Assembly: GCF_914767665.1 (NCBI RefSeq) | Contig: NC_059505.1 | Span: 39,491,506 to 39,555,505, forward strand | Direction of reading: 5' to 3' | Length of the DNA: 64,000 bases | Source of the DNA: Harmonia axyridis | Taxonomy: Eukaryota; Arthropoda; Insecta; Coleoptera; Coccinellidae | Shown here: piece by piece, positions 27,301 through 35,869 of the stretch | Position numbering within the stretch: the first letter of the stretch is position 1 | Layout: each line of letters starts with the position of its first letter | The notes under the pieces: model-generated | Databases searched by the model: none | Told to the model about the DNA's origin: nothing | The model's input: only the letters and a program-made list of their open reading frames with translations | Program-made: the position numbers and the translations under genes

Positions 27301-30300
27301 TAGAAAAAGTCATCGAAAATTGGACGTCCAGATTGGACTACATCCGAGCCAGCTGTGGCGGTCATATGCCAGAAATCATATTTAAAATGTAATGCCACAA
27401 GATTATCTTGCGGATAAATAAAATTCATGTCAATCGAATAATCCATCGTTGTTTTATTGCAATTTAAAGTTCTATAGCTCTAAAAAAAAACACCCTGTAT
27501 TAAGCTTGGGTGTTCATTTTAAAATTATTTCAAACCTAAAACTCAAAATTATGCAGAATACCACACTTTGTATCTAGTAACATAGTATATATATTCCAAA
27601 TTACGTGCTTTTCCGAAATGCTGAATTATGAACCGAAAAAATTTTGTCTGATGAATAAATCAAGGCACATTTAGTATCTACGAATTCAAAAGATACCTAG
27701 ATATTTATGCATGGCTTATATTTTATATGCTATCACAGCATAATAAATATTTGGAGTGGAAGTGTCTCATATCAATATCAGGACAATTGAACGATCAATA
27801 TAAACAATTGGCAAGAATAATGATAAACTAGACTAGAGGAAAACCTGTAAAGATCTAAATATAATTTCTCTAATTCTGTGGTTATTCCGTTCATTCTTCC
27901 ACATCTTGTAGAACAAAATCGTGCGAGAATATATCAGAAACGCACAGTTTTCATGGTTATATTCTATTATTCTATGTTGGTACTCCGAACTTTCCGCAAC
28001 GGCTTTATCTGTCAATTCATCAATTTGCCTTAAAGAAATCAGTTCTGCCAACCAACATTTTTCAATGCAAAAATCACTAAAATATATTTATGGAAATATT
28101 TCATTAATTTCAATGAAAATGCAATGAATTAGAGAAAATAATGTATAATACTCGTACAGAAGGCTCATTCTACCACTCGTTCATTCCAAAACTCGCCACT
28201 TCGTGGCTCGTTTTTGAATTTTGAACTCGTGGAAGAATATCAATGCCTTCTGCACTTGTATTATAAATAACTATTTTCCGAGTATTATTAGACCAATTCT
28301 ACAAAATGGAAAATAATTGAGAGCTAAAAAAGTAACGCCACATAAAAAAACTTAAGAACAGTACCACACAGCTCAAATATCACATCCTCTTCACATAAAC
28401 AACTTTAATTACAAGAAAAAAATAAACCGAAGGAACACAGACAGTAATTCATAATCCCACAGAAAAGTATCGTACCATGTCGAAAAGCAATAATAAACAC
28501 CAATCGGATGAGATCAGCCATCTGTACGTACAAAGTGTTCAGCTCAGCGTGTCCCAACAGATGTTCCAGATGCGTGCTTTATTGGTTCTCGCCTCTTTGT
28601 TTGCCCTGCAGAAGGATCCCTTATGGGTCATTTGTAGCGGGATACATTTCCTTTTTCTACGAAGACTACTTGGAACCGGAACCCTCCTTATTAAAAGGGA
28701 TGGCTGGGACGATTACGGAATGTGAGGGCTTCAATTTAACAAATTATTTGGCCGTTTTGTGTGAACGGGCTTAACCACTGATTACTGAGTCATGCTCTGT
28801 GTACACCAATTAGTCTGTGATCGTTATCTTGATGAATTCAATGACCAAGGGCTGATCTGCAGATAAGGTTAAAAGAATGCGGATATCAGAGAATTGTTTT
28901 CATATAGGTTCAAAAATTTGTTCTATGAAAACATTAGTGAGGTTATGATCGAAGTATGATCCATCTGTGGATCTGATCCTCGAATTCCCCAAAGATCTGA
29001 AGTGTACGAGAACCTCTTTCTTGTTTTTAAATGTTTTAACAAGTTACTAGAGGTTTATTTGAGTTCAAAATTGTATATTTTCAAAATAATAAATGAATAG
29101 ATGTGTTATTCGTAATTGAACTTCAATTACACACAAATTACGAATAATTAAACGGACAAATACTAACTTAAGACTGACGTACAATAGAAATCAACTACAA
29201 TATACATTTAAAGATATAAAAAAGTAAATTTAAACCAAAACACACTGGCTAAAGGTAATAAAGTCACTGCTATTTGTCCCAGGGTGATAATAAAGGCAAT
29301 AAACAAGATGAGGAACTCGCAAAAAGAGTATGAACGCAACATCTGCTCAATCTGAATCGTTTTATGGATTTGGAAAAAAAGACACTACAGAAATGCAGTT
29401 CAGCAGTGGAATCATACACATGGACAAACTGCGTTGATGTCCAGAACCATAGTATACTATGCCAGAACTGACCATCTTAAAAAGTACACAGCTAAGCAAG
29501 TTTGTTCTGATCTGACCGAAGTGATAACCAAGGCTGTTAAAGATGACGTCAAATTTGCTAACATGATAGACGATCTGCTCCGAAATTGTTTAGCACAGAA
29601 TCAAAGAGAATAAAAAATTGATCGCAGATTCGGAAAGCCGAATTCTAATCTGATCTAAACTACTTAATATTGCTCTAGAAATGATTATCATGCAACCGTT
29701 ATTTTTGAGAACTCTTTTTCTCGATAGATCATATCCTTTCGTTACAATTTCTGTAATTTTCGGATTTTGAGTTTGAAATGGTGTTTAACGATAACTGCAG
29801 AACTAAAATAGCTGGAAAGTGGGCCAAATTCGAAGAATTCGAGATGAAAATTCGCAATTGGATGAAGAATCTTCTGTAGAATTTCATAAAATTCATAATT
29901 TCATAATTCACGCAGAATATTGTAAGAATTTAACCAATATTTCTGTAACCACAATATCGACAAGTGCTGCATTTCAAGCTGATCACTTAAACAGAACCAA
30001 ATTCAAAAAGAATATTGGACAAGAAAAACCCAATATTTCTGTGATTATAGATCGGGCTGAGATTTTGCAGGTAAATATAGAACAACCATGTCACTCTTTT
30101 TTGCGTTTATGGCTTCATCAAAACCATAGAATATTTAAGCAGAATATCGAAAAAAAAATTGGATAAAACTGACCTGAAGTCAGTGCTTTCTTTGTTTTTT
30201 CATGATCCCTGGTACAACCCTGTAAAAAAGGTCCTTCCTACGATGAGTTCAAATGCCTCGCACGCTTAGTCATAATCGGCAAACCAGTCTAGATGGCCAT

Positions 30301-33300
30301 TGGATAGATGGAGAATAAATCCATAAAAATTGGGTCCGCTGAACAGGTCCAAGTCAGCTGATACGCCAAAGATCGCATTACAAGATAAACAAGACGTTGT
30401 TGTTCACACACAAAGATCGCAGAATTCGAGAGAATACAGCGACTTGGAAGATGCCAGTTTATAAGAATACGGCGAATTTAACTCGATGGTGTCTGATTCT
30501 GCAATAATTCACGAAATAACCAACAAGAGTTAATGCATATTCAGCACAAAAAAGTTAGATGAATTCCAAGAAATTCCTGATTTTTCTACATTTTCTTCAC
30601 ACTTGGCAACGTTGCAATTTGAACCAAAGCTGGTCGAAACATTTCCCATAGCAGAAAAATTACTTCGGAAGCGTATCAACCATCTAAATTTCATCATAGA
30701 TTTCTGAAAATTGCAACTTACAGCTTGTTTATGAAAAAGATATTGAAAAAGTCGGAAAATTCCGGAAAACACTGAAACAGCTTATCATGTTCCTACCAAT
30801 TTCAGCTGGCTTCTGGGTACAGTGAACCCGCATATTTGAGCTAGATATCTTTAAAATTACGACATGTAGAGCGTACACAAGAAAGGTTTACATATAGACA
30901 AACACTCCAAATTTTTTTTTTTACAGATTTTGAGTCCAAGTCGTTTGAAACGCATTTCTTGATAATTTTTCTTAGAAAAAAGTATGTTTGGACTGTTTAG
31001 ACGCTTGTCGACAAGACTAGACGATACTGCCCTTCCAATTTTTGATTTAATGATCGAATATCAAGAAAATAAATTAATTCTTCTTGTAAAAAATTGATCT
31101 TGTTGAAAAGCTAATAGCTAAATAAGCTAAATACTTTTGTACCAACCTTTAAGTGAAAAGTTTCCTAGAAAAGCTTCGAAGAAGCATTTCAGGTGAAGTA
31201 AATTTTCTCTACGAACAGTTCCGAAGGTTCATCACTGAAAATTACAAACCAAAACAATAGCAGCTCAGTGTGGAACGGATGTTATTGAAAGACGTGGAAA
31301 TGGTACTCAAGAACGTAGTAGTGTCAGGTACCAGCCGGAAATAACTTGTAGAATATTTTATTGGGAACAAAATATCACGTTGTTATTCGACAAACGTACG
31401 GAAAATATACAGGAATGGAAGTCTGATGGTCAATACGAGGTAACATAACAATTCTACGATATGTTATGTTTGGTTGAAAAACACTTCAAACACTTTTTTC
31501 ATTTGCCATTTTTCCAGGTGTTATGCAATTTCAACCTAATTTTTCGTGGATCTGGCAACGTCCATCCAAATAAATAATTCTATAATTGATAGAACTTCTA
31601 TGTTCACAATGATTGAGATTTGTGTTTCCTCGTTGGTGTAAACCTCAGAGTAATACACATAGATCAAGAGAGCATATGTAATTTTCAGTGAGCAAATTTT
31701 GTCCCCAACATGTACTATCAAATTTGATATGAAGCGCGCGGAAATGAAAACATATCAGTGATTCGATTTTTCACTCAATTCGCGAGTTTCTCCACAAAGA
31801 ACGAACTTCTTATGACCCATAGTGAATCAACGTTTCATATAAACTCAAAATAAATTGAAATAGATACCTAATATATCACAAATTCAGAAAACAAACTTCT
31901 AGCGCGCCAAACGACGTGAAATAACCGATGACACTAGAGGAGCTAAAGTTGCCAAACCTTGGATTTCGGCAGGTAGATACAGAAAATAATAAATATTCTC
32001 CTTATTTTAAATTCGACAATTAGGAAAAATATCGGATTCCAAATATTCAAATTCGCATAGTTAATCGGAAATTACTCAAATGAATATATTTCATTCAATA
32101 TAATATAAATTCATAATGATATAGTAAAATTATGGATTTGAAAATATATTACAATCAGACAATGTAATCTAAACATGTTGAGGACGTGGTGAAAATTGCG
32201 TATACTCCCTCTTTCTATGTTTATTACTCTATGATAAGATTTTATTAACCCATCATGAAAACAGTAAATCAACCAGTATAGATGCCAGAGATCTACCCAA
32301 TTGTTATTTCACGCTTCATAATTTCCAATTCAGAATCGAATAGGACAGAAGTTCTCCAATATTCTTTCTTCTTAAACGAATTATCTGTGAACCACCCGGA
32401 GATCCATCGTTACACTTGATTTTCTATGATCACCACCCAGTGACCTGTCAAATAAAAAAATATGTCCACCGTTTCAAATCGCACTTACCGTATAGGTATG
32501 TTTACCGTCCCGAATTCAAAAAAGATGTCAATAACACTCCTTGTTATCGTGAAATAAAAGAAGGTGATGTACCGACACAGGTAACACCGACGTCAACAAC
32601 TTGAAATATTGAGAAACAAACGTGTTTGACACGGTGTACATAGAAATCGCAACCATAATAGCCCTAATGGAAAAAGAAGGTAAGTTAATCTGCTATACAG
32701 TTGCATAACCCTGTCACAATGACACCCTGAAACAGTTTCCTTTGTCATTCGTAAAAAACGATACCTCCAACCAAGAGGAAGAATAAGAAATGACAGAAGT
32801 TTGTTTCCGGGGAAACGTCTTCCTCGTCCATCTGTGATTTCTAATCATGATCAGTTTTATTGGTCTACGAGAAACGCACGTTGAATATTCATTTACGTCA
32901 TCATAATTTTTAATCAGACGTCTTGAAGTATAATTCGATGCTGATTCTTTGTTTTCCTCAGCTGCCTATCGATTTACACGTCAATTTCACTCCACTGATT
33001 AACATAGGTTATTCGAAAAATAGCAGTTTCGATTTCTGCTATTGTGTCATAGAAATCAAAGCGACATTCGATGCGAATTTATGGCTTCTGTGTGGAAGGA
33101 CGACTACATAATAACCAATCGAAGTGAGATTGAAGGAGCAGAGGTGATATTTAAAACCCTATATATGGCGAGAAATCGCTTGCAAAATGTATGAAACGAG
33201 AAATGGGCATAGTCGTTACTTCAAGTAACGTCGACGGTAACATCGTTTTTGACGATGAAGATCGAAAAGAGCGAGAAATCGGATTTTCTACATTAAGATG

Positions 33301-35752
33301 CGTGTTATAGAGCTTGAAATTTTATTTGCATGGTAATAAAAAACAACAAGAAAGTTGATGTGATTACGAGAACGACCATGGACCGAACCAAACGTGAAAG
33401 GTGATTTGGAATAACTTCTTCAAATATAAGTTTGTCATAAAATTTGTTTGAAAGCACAGAATTCTCGATTAAATGGAGTAATGGAAGATTGAAACTATTT
33501 GTGAATCGAAATTCACGTATCTATAATTGCTCAATTCCAAATATTAAACGAAAATAATACAAAAGTTAATGCCATAATTCAACAAAAAGAGCCAAAGAGA
33601 AAAAAATACAACTTTCCTCAAATAAGAATTTTCCACAACACTTTTAACTTCTAATAAGATAGGTATCATATTTTGAATTCCAGTTAAATTGGCTCAAACT
33701 GCATTATATTCAACATAATATATCCTCAGTTGACAGCTGACGGCTATAATTACCGAAATATTGTTATGAAAATTTCTATTATTACCTGAACTTCTCGATG
33801 GAAATTAGTTAATTAAAAATGTTTGTGGAAAATTAACATATTCAGGTCAGTAAGGATATTATTTGAAAATATTCAGGTGGAATAACATGATCAGGTAAGG
33901 TAAGGTTAAGATAAGGCTGTTTAATTAAAACATACCGTAATTAAAACCTTCAAGAACTAATTGCATATCTTATTTTGGTTGGGCTAGCAAGAGTTTGATA
34001 TATTCATTTACGAAATAACATTGAGGTGTCAGATATACGTAATTGCTATGCAGTTTTCAAAACATAAAAATCTCCCTTATAACATTTTCCTTAGGATTAA
34101 GAAAATATTTTCATTATTGCACCTATTGTGCCCTGAATAGCACAGAACTGTATATAGGAATATGAGAAGTGAGTTAGGATGTCATTGTTGTCGGTTATTG
34201 AAAAACGGAAACATCCCTCTTCAAACATAAATTAGGTAGCTACTCGGAAATTGTTTTATGATTCATCAAGAGGACATTTCTCAAGAAAAAACTCCAGAGG
34301 ATATTACTTACTTAAAAAAAGGGCAATTCTCACCCCTTGAAAACTACCCTCAGATTCAAAGTCATAAATGTAAATTCATTATAATCGTACCCTTATTTGA
34401 TAACCGAAATTTGAATTGAATATATGTTGCAGGTTATAAAAACCTTATTATCGTAAGGTCTCTTCTAAGGGTTGTATTGTAGCTCCCTCAGTAAGCGGTT
34501 TCAGACATAAGTACGTAGGGTCAACCCTACTTAAAATAACCCTGGAGATCTCCAACTGACCTTGTTTACATAATATATAATATACACAAATATATATTCT
34601 ATATACATAATATACACAATACAATATTGTATACATAATATACACGATACACAGTGAATATATGTGCAAAAAACTTTAGGGTGTGTTTCTGCATGAAAAA
34701 ATAATGACAGTTTGATATTCAATTCTTGTTTGCAAATGCTTCGTATTCCAAGATACCGGGTCTTGAAGTTTCTATCAAAAACAGACTATTTATTGCTCTC
34801 AATGTTTCGAAAAAAAAAAATGATACGCCAATGACATATTTCAAACTAAAAATCATTTTTGGATTGCTCGTTCTATTTGTGACAGAAAATCTCCAGTGCC
34901 TTTTTTTCGTATGGGGTGTCGTTTCTATTCGAAAAAAATTTAAAACATCTTAAGGCGTATTTTTCTTTTATTTAAGGAGTTATCTGAAATAATTTTTTGG
35001 GTGAAAACGGTGCCCCATACGAAAAAAAGGCACAGGAGATTTTTTGTCACAAATAGAACGAGCAATCCAAAAATGATTTTTAGTTTGAAATATCTCATTG
35101 GCGTAACAATTTTTTTCCTTTCAAAACATTGAGAGCTGTAAATAGTCTGTTTTTGAGGAAAACTGCAACAGAATACGAATTATATAGCAAACTGTAATTA
35201 TTTTTACATGCGAAATCACCTCCTGAAGTTTGTCACACTTATATTCACTAATACTCTCTATATGTATACACGTACTATATATCCGTATATACAGATGCAA
35301 GCAGCTCCGGACTCCAAAAGATCTAACAGATATACTCCGAATACACTTTTCCGATAGTTTTCCGGAAACAGGACGTAACAAATAGGGCTCGCCACACTTA
35401 CTTGGTTGACTTCGGTCAGCGACGTTTGGCTCTTGTCCATCATGCTGTTAATCTCATTATTGTTGTTCAGATTGTTGTTAATAGAGCTGTTGCTGGGCGT
35501 TGGGGTCAACGTGGGTTCGCGCTGTTGCTTTGGCGAAATCCTGGCCGGGAAACTCAAAGTCTTCGTCCAGTGAGTTAGGCTTCGTACCATCTTATTGACG
35601 TGTTTTGAGTAATCGAGGTCGCGGATGCACACTTTACGTTCTTGTTTGCTCGCGCTCATTCGGTAACTGACTGAGTGAATGAAACTGAGGACGGGCGAGG
35701 CAAAGCAGCCAATTCCGAACGTCCTTTCGATGGCCTTTCTTTCTCCTACCAT
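11952..35752 (-). CDS. TNF receptor-associated factor 4 (TRAF4-like), six coding exons
   Basis: Adaptor of the TRAF family. TRAF4 is a cytoplasmic and junction-associated scaffold that in flies links to JNK signalling. Coding exons, 5' to 3': 35,402-35,752; 26,141-26,245; 15,938-16,099; 13,958-14,275; 12,871-13,131; 11,952-12,305. Every junction is phase 0 with GT-AG ends, giving 516 aa. Residues 1-117 are a Ser/Asn-rich N-terminus without a RING. Residues 118-312 hold TRAF-type zinc fingers (GHLNTCKHDAIPC, CENKCG, CPNRC). A short coiled coil follows, then the TRAF-C/MATH domain at about 355-516 (TLIWKISDF, YGYRLQ, FPNGNGAGEDSH, WPFAHSVSFTL, GFGFPKFVSHE). The end lines up with the C-terminus of animal TRAF4. 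The start is the first ATG after an in-frame TAG at 35,804-35,806. Lack of a RING agrees with what I recall of Drosophila Traf4, but a RING exon hidden in intron 1 cannot be excluded. Introns 1 and 2 are full of transposons. Confidence 0.9.
12871..13131 (-). CDS. TRAF4 coding exon 5 (coiled coil, start of MATH)
   Basis: 87 codons from GPRFSMETHLEENC to SQYGYRLQ, with acceptor GTGTAG and donor GTGAGG. The MMCNVVTKQQHQISSLKNAL segment is a short helical region before the MATH domain opens at TLIWKISDF. Confidence 0.92.
13216..13836 (+). pseudogene. Coding-like relic in TRAF4 intron 4, unknown family
   Basis: The plus strand has a 73-codon open frame at 13,216-13,433 with acidic, protein-like content (HVSFEEDNGTQEAENP, DGLKSLLEQTSSTF). 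A second acidic open stretch follows near 13,716-13,836 (RPYTYEEPSPEEFVDEMSFF) in a frame not joined to the first. Neither has a clear start. I do not recognise the family. The broken but coding-like texture suggests a decayed retrocopy or transposon gene. Confidence 0.3.
13958..14275 (-). CDS. TRAF4 coding exon 4 (zinc fingers)
   Basis: 106 codons from NHIGTCGYEPLYCENKCG to CTFKDAGCRFK, with donor GTAGGT. Holds several consecutive TRAF zinc fingers with CENKCG, CRYCCKEF and CPNRCD pairs. The plus-strand frame over the same bases is its shadow. Confidence 0.93.
14529..15345 (-). mobile_element. Decayed hAT element in TRAF4 intron 3
   Basis: The ends are rich in ACTTGA/TCAAGT blocks in inverted arrangement (TCAAGCTACTTGACTTG near 14,551; CAAGTCAAGTAGTTGG near 15,308-15,323). 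The middle, on the minus strand (about 14,885-15,050), reads FPKLAEMAKDFL then HTVTKTRNRLGDKSIRCL. That resembles the C-terminal dimerisation region of hAT transposases, with the usual SER-F-S block deleted. A possible 8-bp target duplication (TATGATGA and TCTGATGA) has one mismatch. Confidence 0.55.
15938..16099 (-). CDS. TRAF4 coding exon 3 (zinc fingers)
   Basis: 54 codons from GHLNTCKHDAIPC to CEFCNKEFTGHVLE, with acceptor CTTGCAG and donor GTGAGT. Carries CxxC and HxxxC pairs of TRAF-type zinc fingers. A diverged duplicated sequence starts about 55 bp upstream, in intron 2. Confidence 0.93.
16155..16425. repeat. Direct repeat, left copy, flanking a mariner
   Basis: Shares AAGGTGTTACTCAAGGGTGC, GCACAGCTTGATAATTTGAG, CGACAACTTCCCAAAGG and ACATCGTTTCT in the same order with 17,327-17,527, with small insertions between the two copies. 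It ends directly at the left terminus of the mariner copy at 16,426. Confidence 0.85.
16426..17324 (+). mobile_element. DD41D mariner, family 1, copy A (internally deleted)
   Basis: Tc1/mariner element with inverted ends (GGGAGTTTTTCTTTTCGAGG on the left; CTCTAAAAAAAAACACCC on the right) and TA flanks. The transposase remnant starts at ATG 16,538 (MNRLTP, then stop TAA). After the family's shared internal deletion it runs in another frame from FSNEAHFWLNG through WFQQDGATCH and YCDLTPLDYFLWG to the stop at 17,217-17,219. The last two Asp are 41 residues apart. It lacks about 45 bp (the DIRPQMLEKVIENW segment) present in the other copies. It cannot make a working transposase. Confidence 0.9.
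17327..17527. repeat. Direct repeat, right copy, flanking a mariner
   Basis: Second copy of the 16,155-16,425 sequence, starting immediately after the right end of the mariner. The two copies differ by indels, so the duplication predates or is much older than the youngest mariner copies. Confidence 0.85.
17528..18095. other. Gene-free stretch
   Basis: Nothing gene-like seen in this part of TRAF4 intron 2. Confidence 0.35.
18100..18418 (-). pseudogene. Family 2 DD41D relic, internally deleted
   Basis: Matches the 7,690 copy around GTTGCAGCACCATATTCTTT and GGTGTTAAATCACAAGATCT, then jumps to the terminal region (GACAGCTGTCAGAGAGC) and ends with terminal repeat AACCTCTTATTGAGAAGCCC. The catalytic region is missing. 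Confidence 0.6.
18419..19430. other. Gene-free stretch with one perfect-looking palindrome
   Basis: No gene recognised. Several overlapping small frames on both strands at 18,588-18,996 share a GC-richer patch without similarity I know. The palindrome at 18,627-18,686 is listed separately. Confidence 0.35.
18627..18686. repeat. 60-bp near-perfect palindrome
   Basis: The left arm ATATTCTATGACGACTGTCA pairs with the same sequence inverted on the right, centred on TGACAGCTGTCA. Arms differ only by a 2-nt bulge near the centre. It could extrude a cruciform or be the remnant end of a foldback element. Confidence 0.85.
19431..19538. mobile_element. 108-bp MITE with CAGGG ends
   Basis: Starts CAGGGTGAATTAC and ends CGCCCTG, flanked by TA on each side. 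Contains a TGACGTCA palindrome at 19,454-19,461. The inverted ends are imperfect and short. Confidence 0.45.
19622..20492 (+). mobile_element. DD41D mariner, family 1, copy B (internally deleted)
   Basis: The left terminus is truncated: homology starts at GCTGTCAAGTGATTTATTC. The N-terminal remnant starts at ATG 19,666 (MNRLTPEQRLQIVQF), and the shared deletion shifts the frame. The longest open frame (19,724-20,389) runs from the deletion joint through FSDEAHFWLNG, WFQQDGATCH and CDSTPLDYFLWG to HMPEIIFKM. One Leu to Ser change lies in the CDLTP block. The right terminus CTCTAAAAAAACACCC is intact. Confidence 0.9.
20493..21210. other. Gene-free stretch
   Basis: No gene or repeat recognised. 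The frame at 20,637-20,876 on the minus strand lacks similarity. Confidence 0.35.
21211..22488 (-). pseudogene. Mariner (DD34D), near full length, inactivated
   Basis: The minus strand reads MRVLIKDCFLKGKNTVEAK, then RSGRPKEAITDEKIKK, YVTMDETGLHHFTPESNR with the first catalytic Asp, then ASVFWNAQCIIFIDCL. Stops and frameshifts begin after LDRLKDEI. The remaining catalytic blocks survive only in pieces, for example CYFIKTMRR in place of the second Asp block. The right terminal repeat (GGGACTTTTCAATTGGCC) lies at about 22,468-22,485 next to TA; the left end is partly lost. This is the most complete copy of the family in the window. Confidence 0.85.
22489..23504. other. Gene-free stretch
   Basis: Contains a T run near 22,713-22,728. 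No gene recognised. Confidence 0.35.
23505..23580 (+). ncRNA. 5S rRNA-derived fragment
   Basis: AAGCCAAGCAGCGATGGGCG followed by TGGTCAGTATCTGGATGGGT and GACCGC matches the box A and box C internal promoter regions of 5S rRNA genes in order and spacing. The first third of 5S is missing, and the sequence after GACCGC diverges (AATATTGCACACGAGTGC). So it is a pseudogene or the head of a 5S-derived SINE, not a working rRNA gene. Confidence 0.75.
24050..24349 (-). pseudogene. Mariner N-terminal relic, second lineage
   Basis: The minus strand reads as the helix-turn-helix start of a mariner transposase (EFRVLIKHCFFMGK, then SDSGPSKTTVKMC after a frame change). The left part is lost, and the 585-bp MITE at 24,350 has inserted just past its 5' side. 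A related relic is at 37,850. Confidence 0.5.
24350..24935. repeat. 585-bp MITE family, copy 3, with 9-bp target duplication
   Basis: Collinear with the other three copies. The flanks carry the identical 9-mer GCTTGGTAC (24,341-24,349 and 24,936-24,944). Joining the flanks restores GGTACTAA, the expected order by comparison with mariner sequence near 22,405. A 9-bp duplication points to a superfamily other than Tc1/mariner. Confidence 0.8.
24945..26140. other. Intronic stretch with no recognised element
   Basis: Part of TRAF4 intron 2. A slightly GC-richer block at about 25,080-25,430 has overlapping plus-strand frames, but they resemble nothing known and have no splice or start context. Confidence 0.35.
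26141..26245 (-). CDS. TRAF4 coding exon 2 (35 codons)
   Basis: The acceptor TTACAG opens IYSDPESEKSIMSS and the exon closes DELRKLK before donor GTGAGT. IYSDPE then CIHHKEGCKW matches the segment following the RING in other TRAF4 proteins (IYPDPE, then CIH-EGC-W). It is a small exon isolated by introns of about 9 and 10 kb, and is easily missed by gene finders. Confidence 0.9.
26584..27497 (+). mobile_element. DD41D mariner, family 1, copy C (internally deleted)
   Basis: The left terminus is lost (starts near AACTTGGCATTACTG). N-terminal remnant from ATG 26,667, with an extra base shortly after. The open frame 26,802-27,392 runs from VNKQNCRIW to HMPEIIFKM with WFQQDGATCH and CDLTPLDYFLWG intact. 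It has a one-base insertion just before this frame and the shared internal deletion. The right end CACCCTG abuts TA. Confidence 0.9.
27840..28275. repeat. 430-bp repeat family, copy 1
   Basis: Nearly identical, in opposite orientation, to 43,720-44,140; a shorter piece lies at 39,690-39,945. The right part (28,140-28,272) is an imperfect hairpin: ATAATACTCGTACAGAAGGC pairs with the inverted form ending TACAAGTGCAGAAGGC. Both strands hold an open frame of about 68-72 codons. The minus-strand frame (AELISLRQIDELTDKAVAES) looks more protein-like and is conserved with few changes in the other copy. Confidence 0.75.
28280..29730. other. Intronic stretch with no recognised element
   Basis: Part of TRAF4 intron 1. 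The GC-richer patch at 28,477-28,774 has two overlapping plus-strand frames of 82 and 88 codons. Neither they nor the minus strand give a RING finger or other family that I recognise. Confidence 0.35.
29735..30780. repeat. Interspersed repeat sharing segments with 35.9-37.1 kb
   Basis: Shares AGCAGAATATCGAAAAA, CAATATTTCTGTGAT-like and GATTTTGAG(T/C) blocks with 35,870-36,360, and inverted with about 37,075-37,110. Copies are diverged and rearranged, so the boundaries are uncertain. No coding content. Confidence 0.35.
31645..32230. repeat. 585-bp MITE family, copy 4
   Basis: Starts CAGAGTAATACACATAGATC and ends CTATGTTTATTACTCT; the interior is collinear with copies 1-3. No clear target duplication. 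Confidence 0.75.
32231..34734. other. Intronic stretch with no recognised element
   Basis: AT-rich TRAF4 intron 1 sequence. Contains a TA/CA-rich simple-repeat tract near 34,565-34,650, which gives spurious Tyr/Ile-rich frames. No gene or RNA recognised. Confidence 0.4.
34735..35185. repeat. Long inverted repeat (foldback) close to TRAF4 exon 1
   Basis: The left arm (about 34,737-34,926) and right arm (about 35,009-35,185) pair through CAATGTTTCGAAAA/CAAAACATTG, the long block around ATCATTTTTGGATTGCTCG, and CCTTTTTTTCGTATGGGG. The spacer is about 80 bp. It lies about 215 bp downstream of the TRAF4 exon 1 donor, so it would be transcribed as a hairpin in the pre-mRNA. Confidence 0.85.
35402..35752 (-). 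CDS. TRAF4 coding exon 1
   Basis: 117 codons, starting at ATG 35,752 and ending TEVNQ before the strong donor GTAAGT. Rich in Ser, Asn, Thr and Pro, with a basic block (MVRSLTHWTKTLSFPARIS). No RING cysteines. The upstream in-frame stop at 35,804-35,806 and the absence of another ATG between them support this start. An alternative start at the MSASKQ methionine would shorten it by about 31 residues. Confidence 0.75.
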
Positions 35753-35869
35753 CCGGGTCTCCGAACAGCTGTTTGTGACAGAAGAGTGGCCGCAGATGGA
35801 GGTCTAGTAGAGGTTTCGTGATCCTCGAGCCGATCTTCATTCGTTTTTTATTTATTTATCGCATATTAG

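Noticed and set aside
28477..28774. Candidate missing RING exon of TRAF4 in intron 1
   Set aside because: Neither minus-strand frame shows the C3HC4 cysteine pattern. The Cys-rich frame is on the plus strand, opposite to the gene.
34448..34722. Tyr/Ile/Cys-rich open frames
   Set aside because: They translate a TA/CA simple-repeat tract and have no coding support.
35258..35401. Extension of TRAF4 exon 1 frame past 35,402
   Set aside because: The strong donor GTAAGT at 35,401 and the exact fit to the next exon show it is intron; the tail residues (CICIYGYIVRVYI) are not protein-like.
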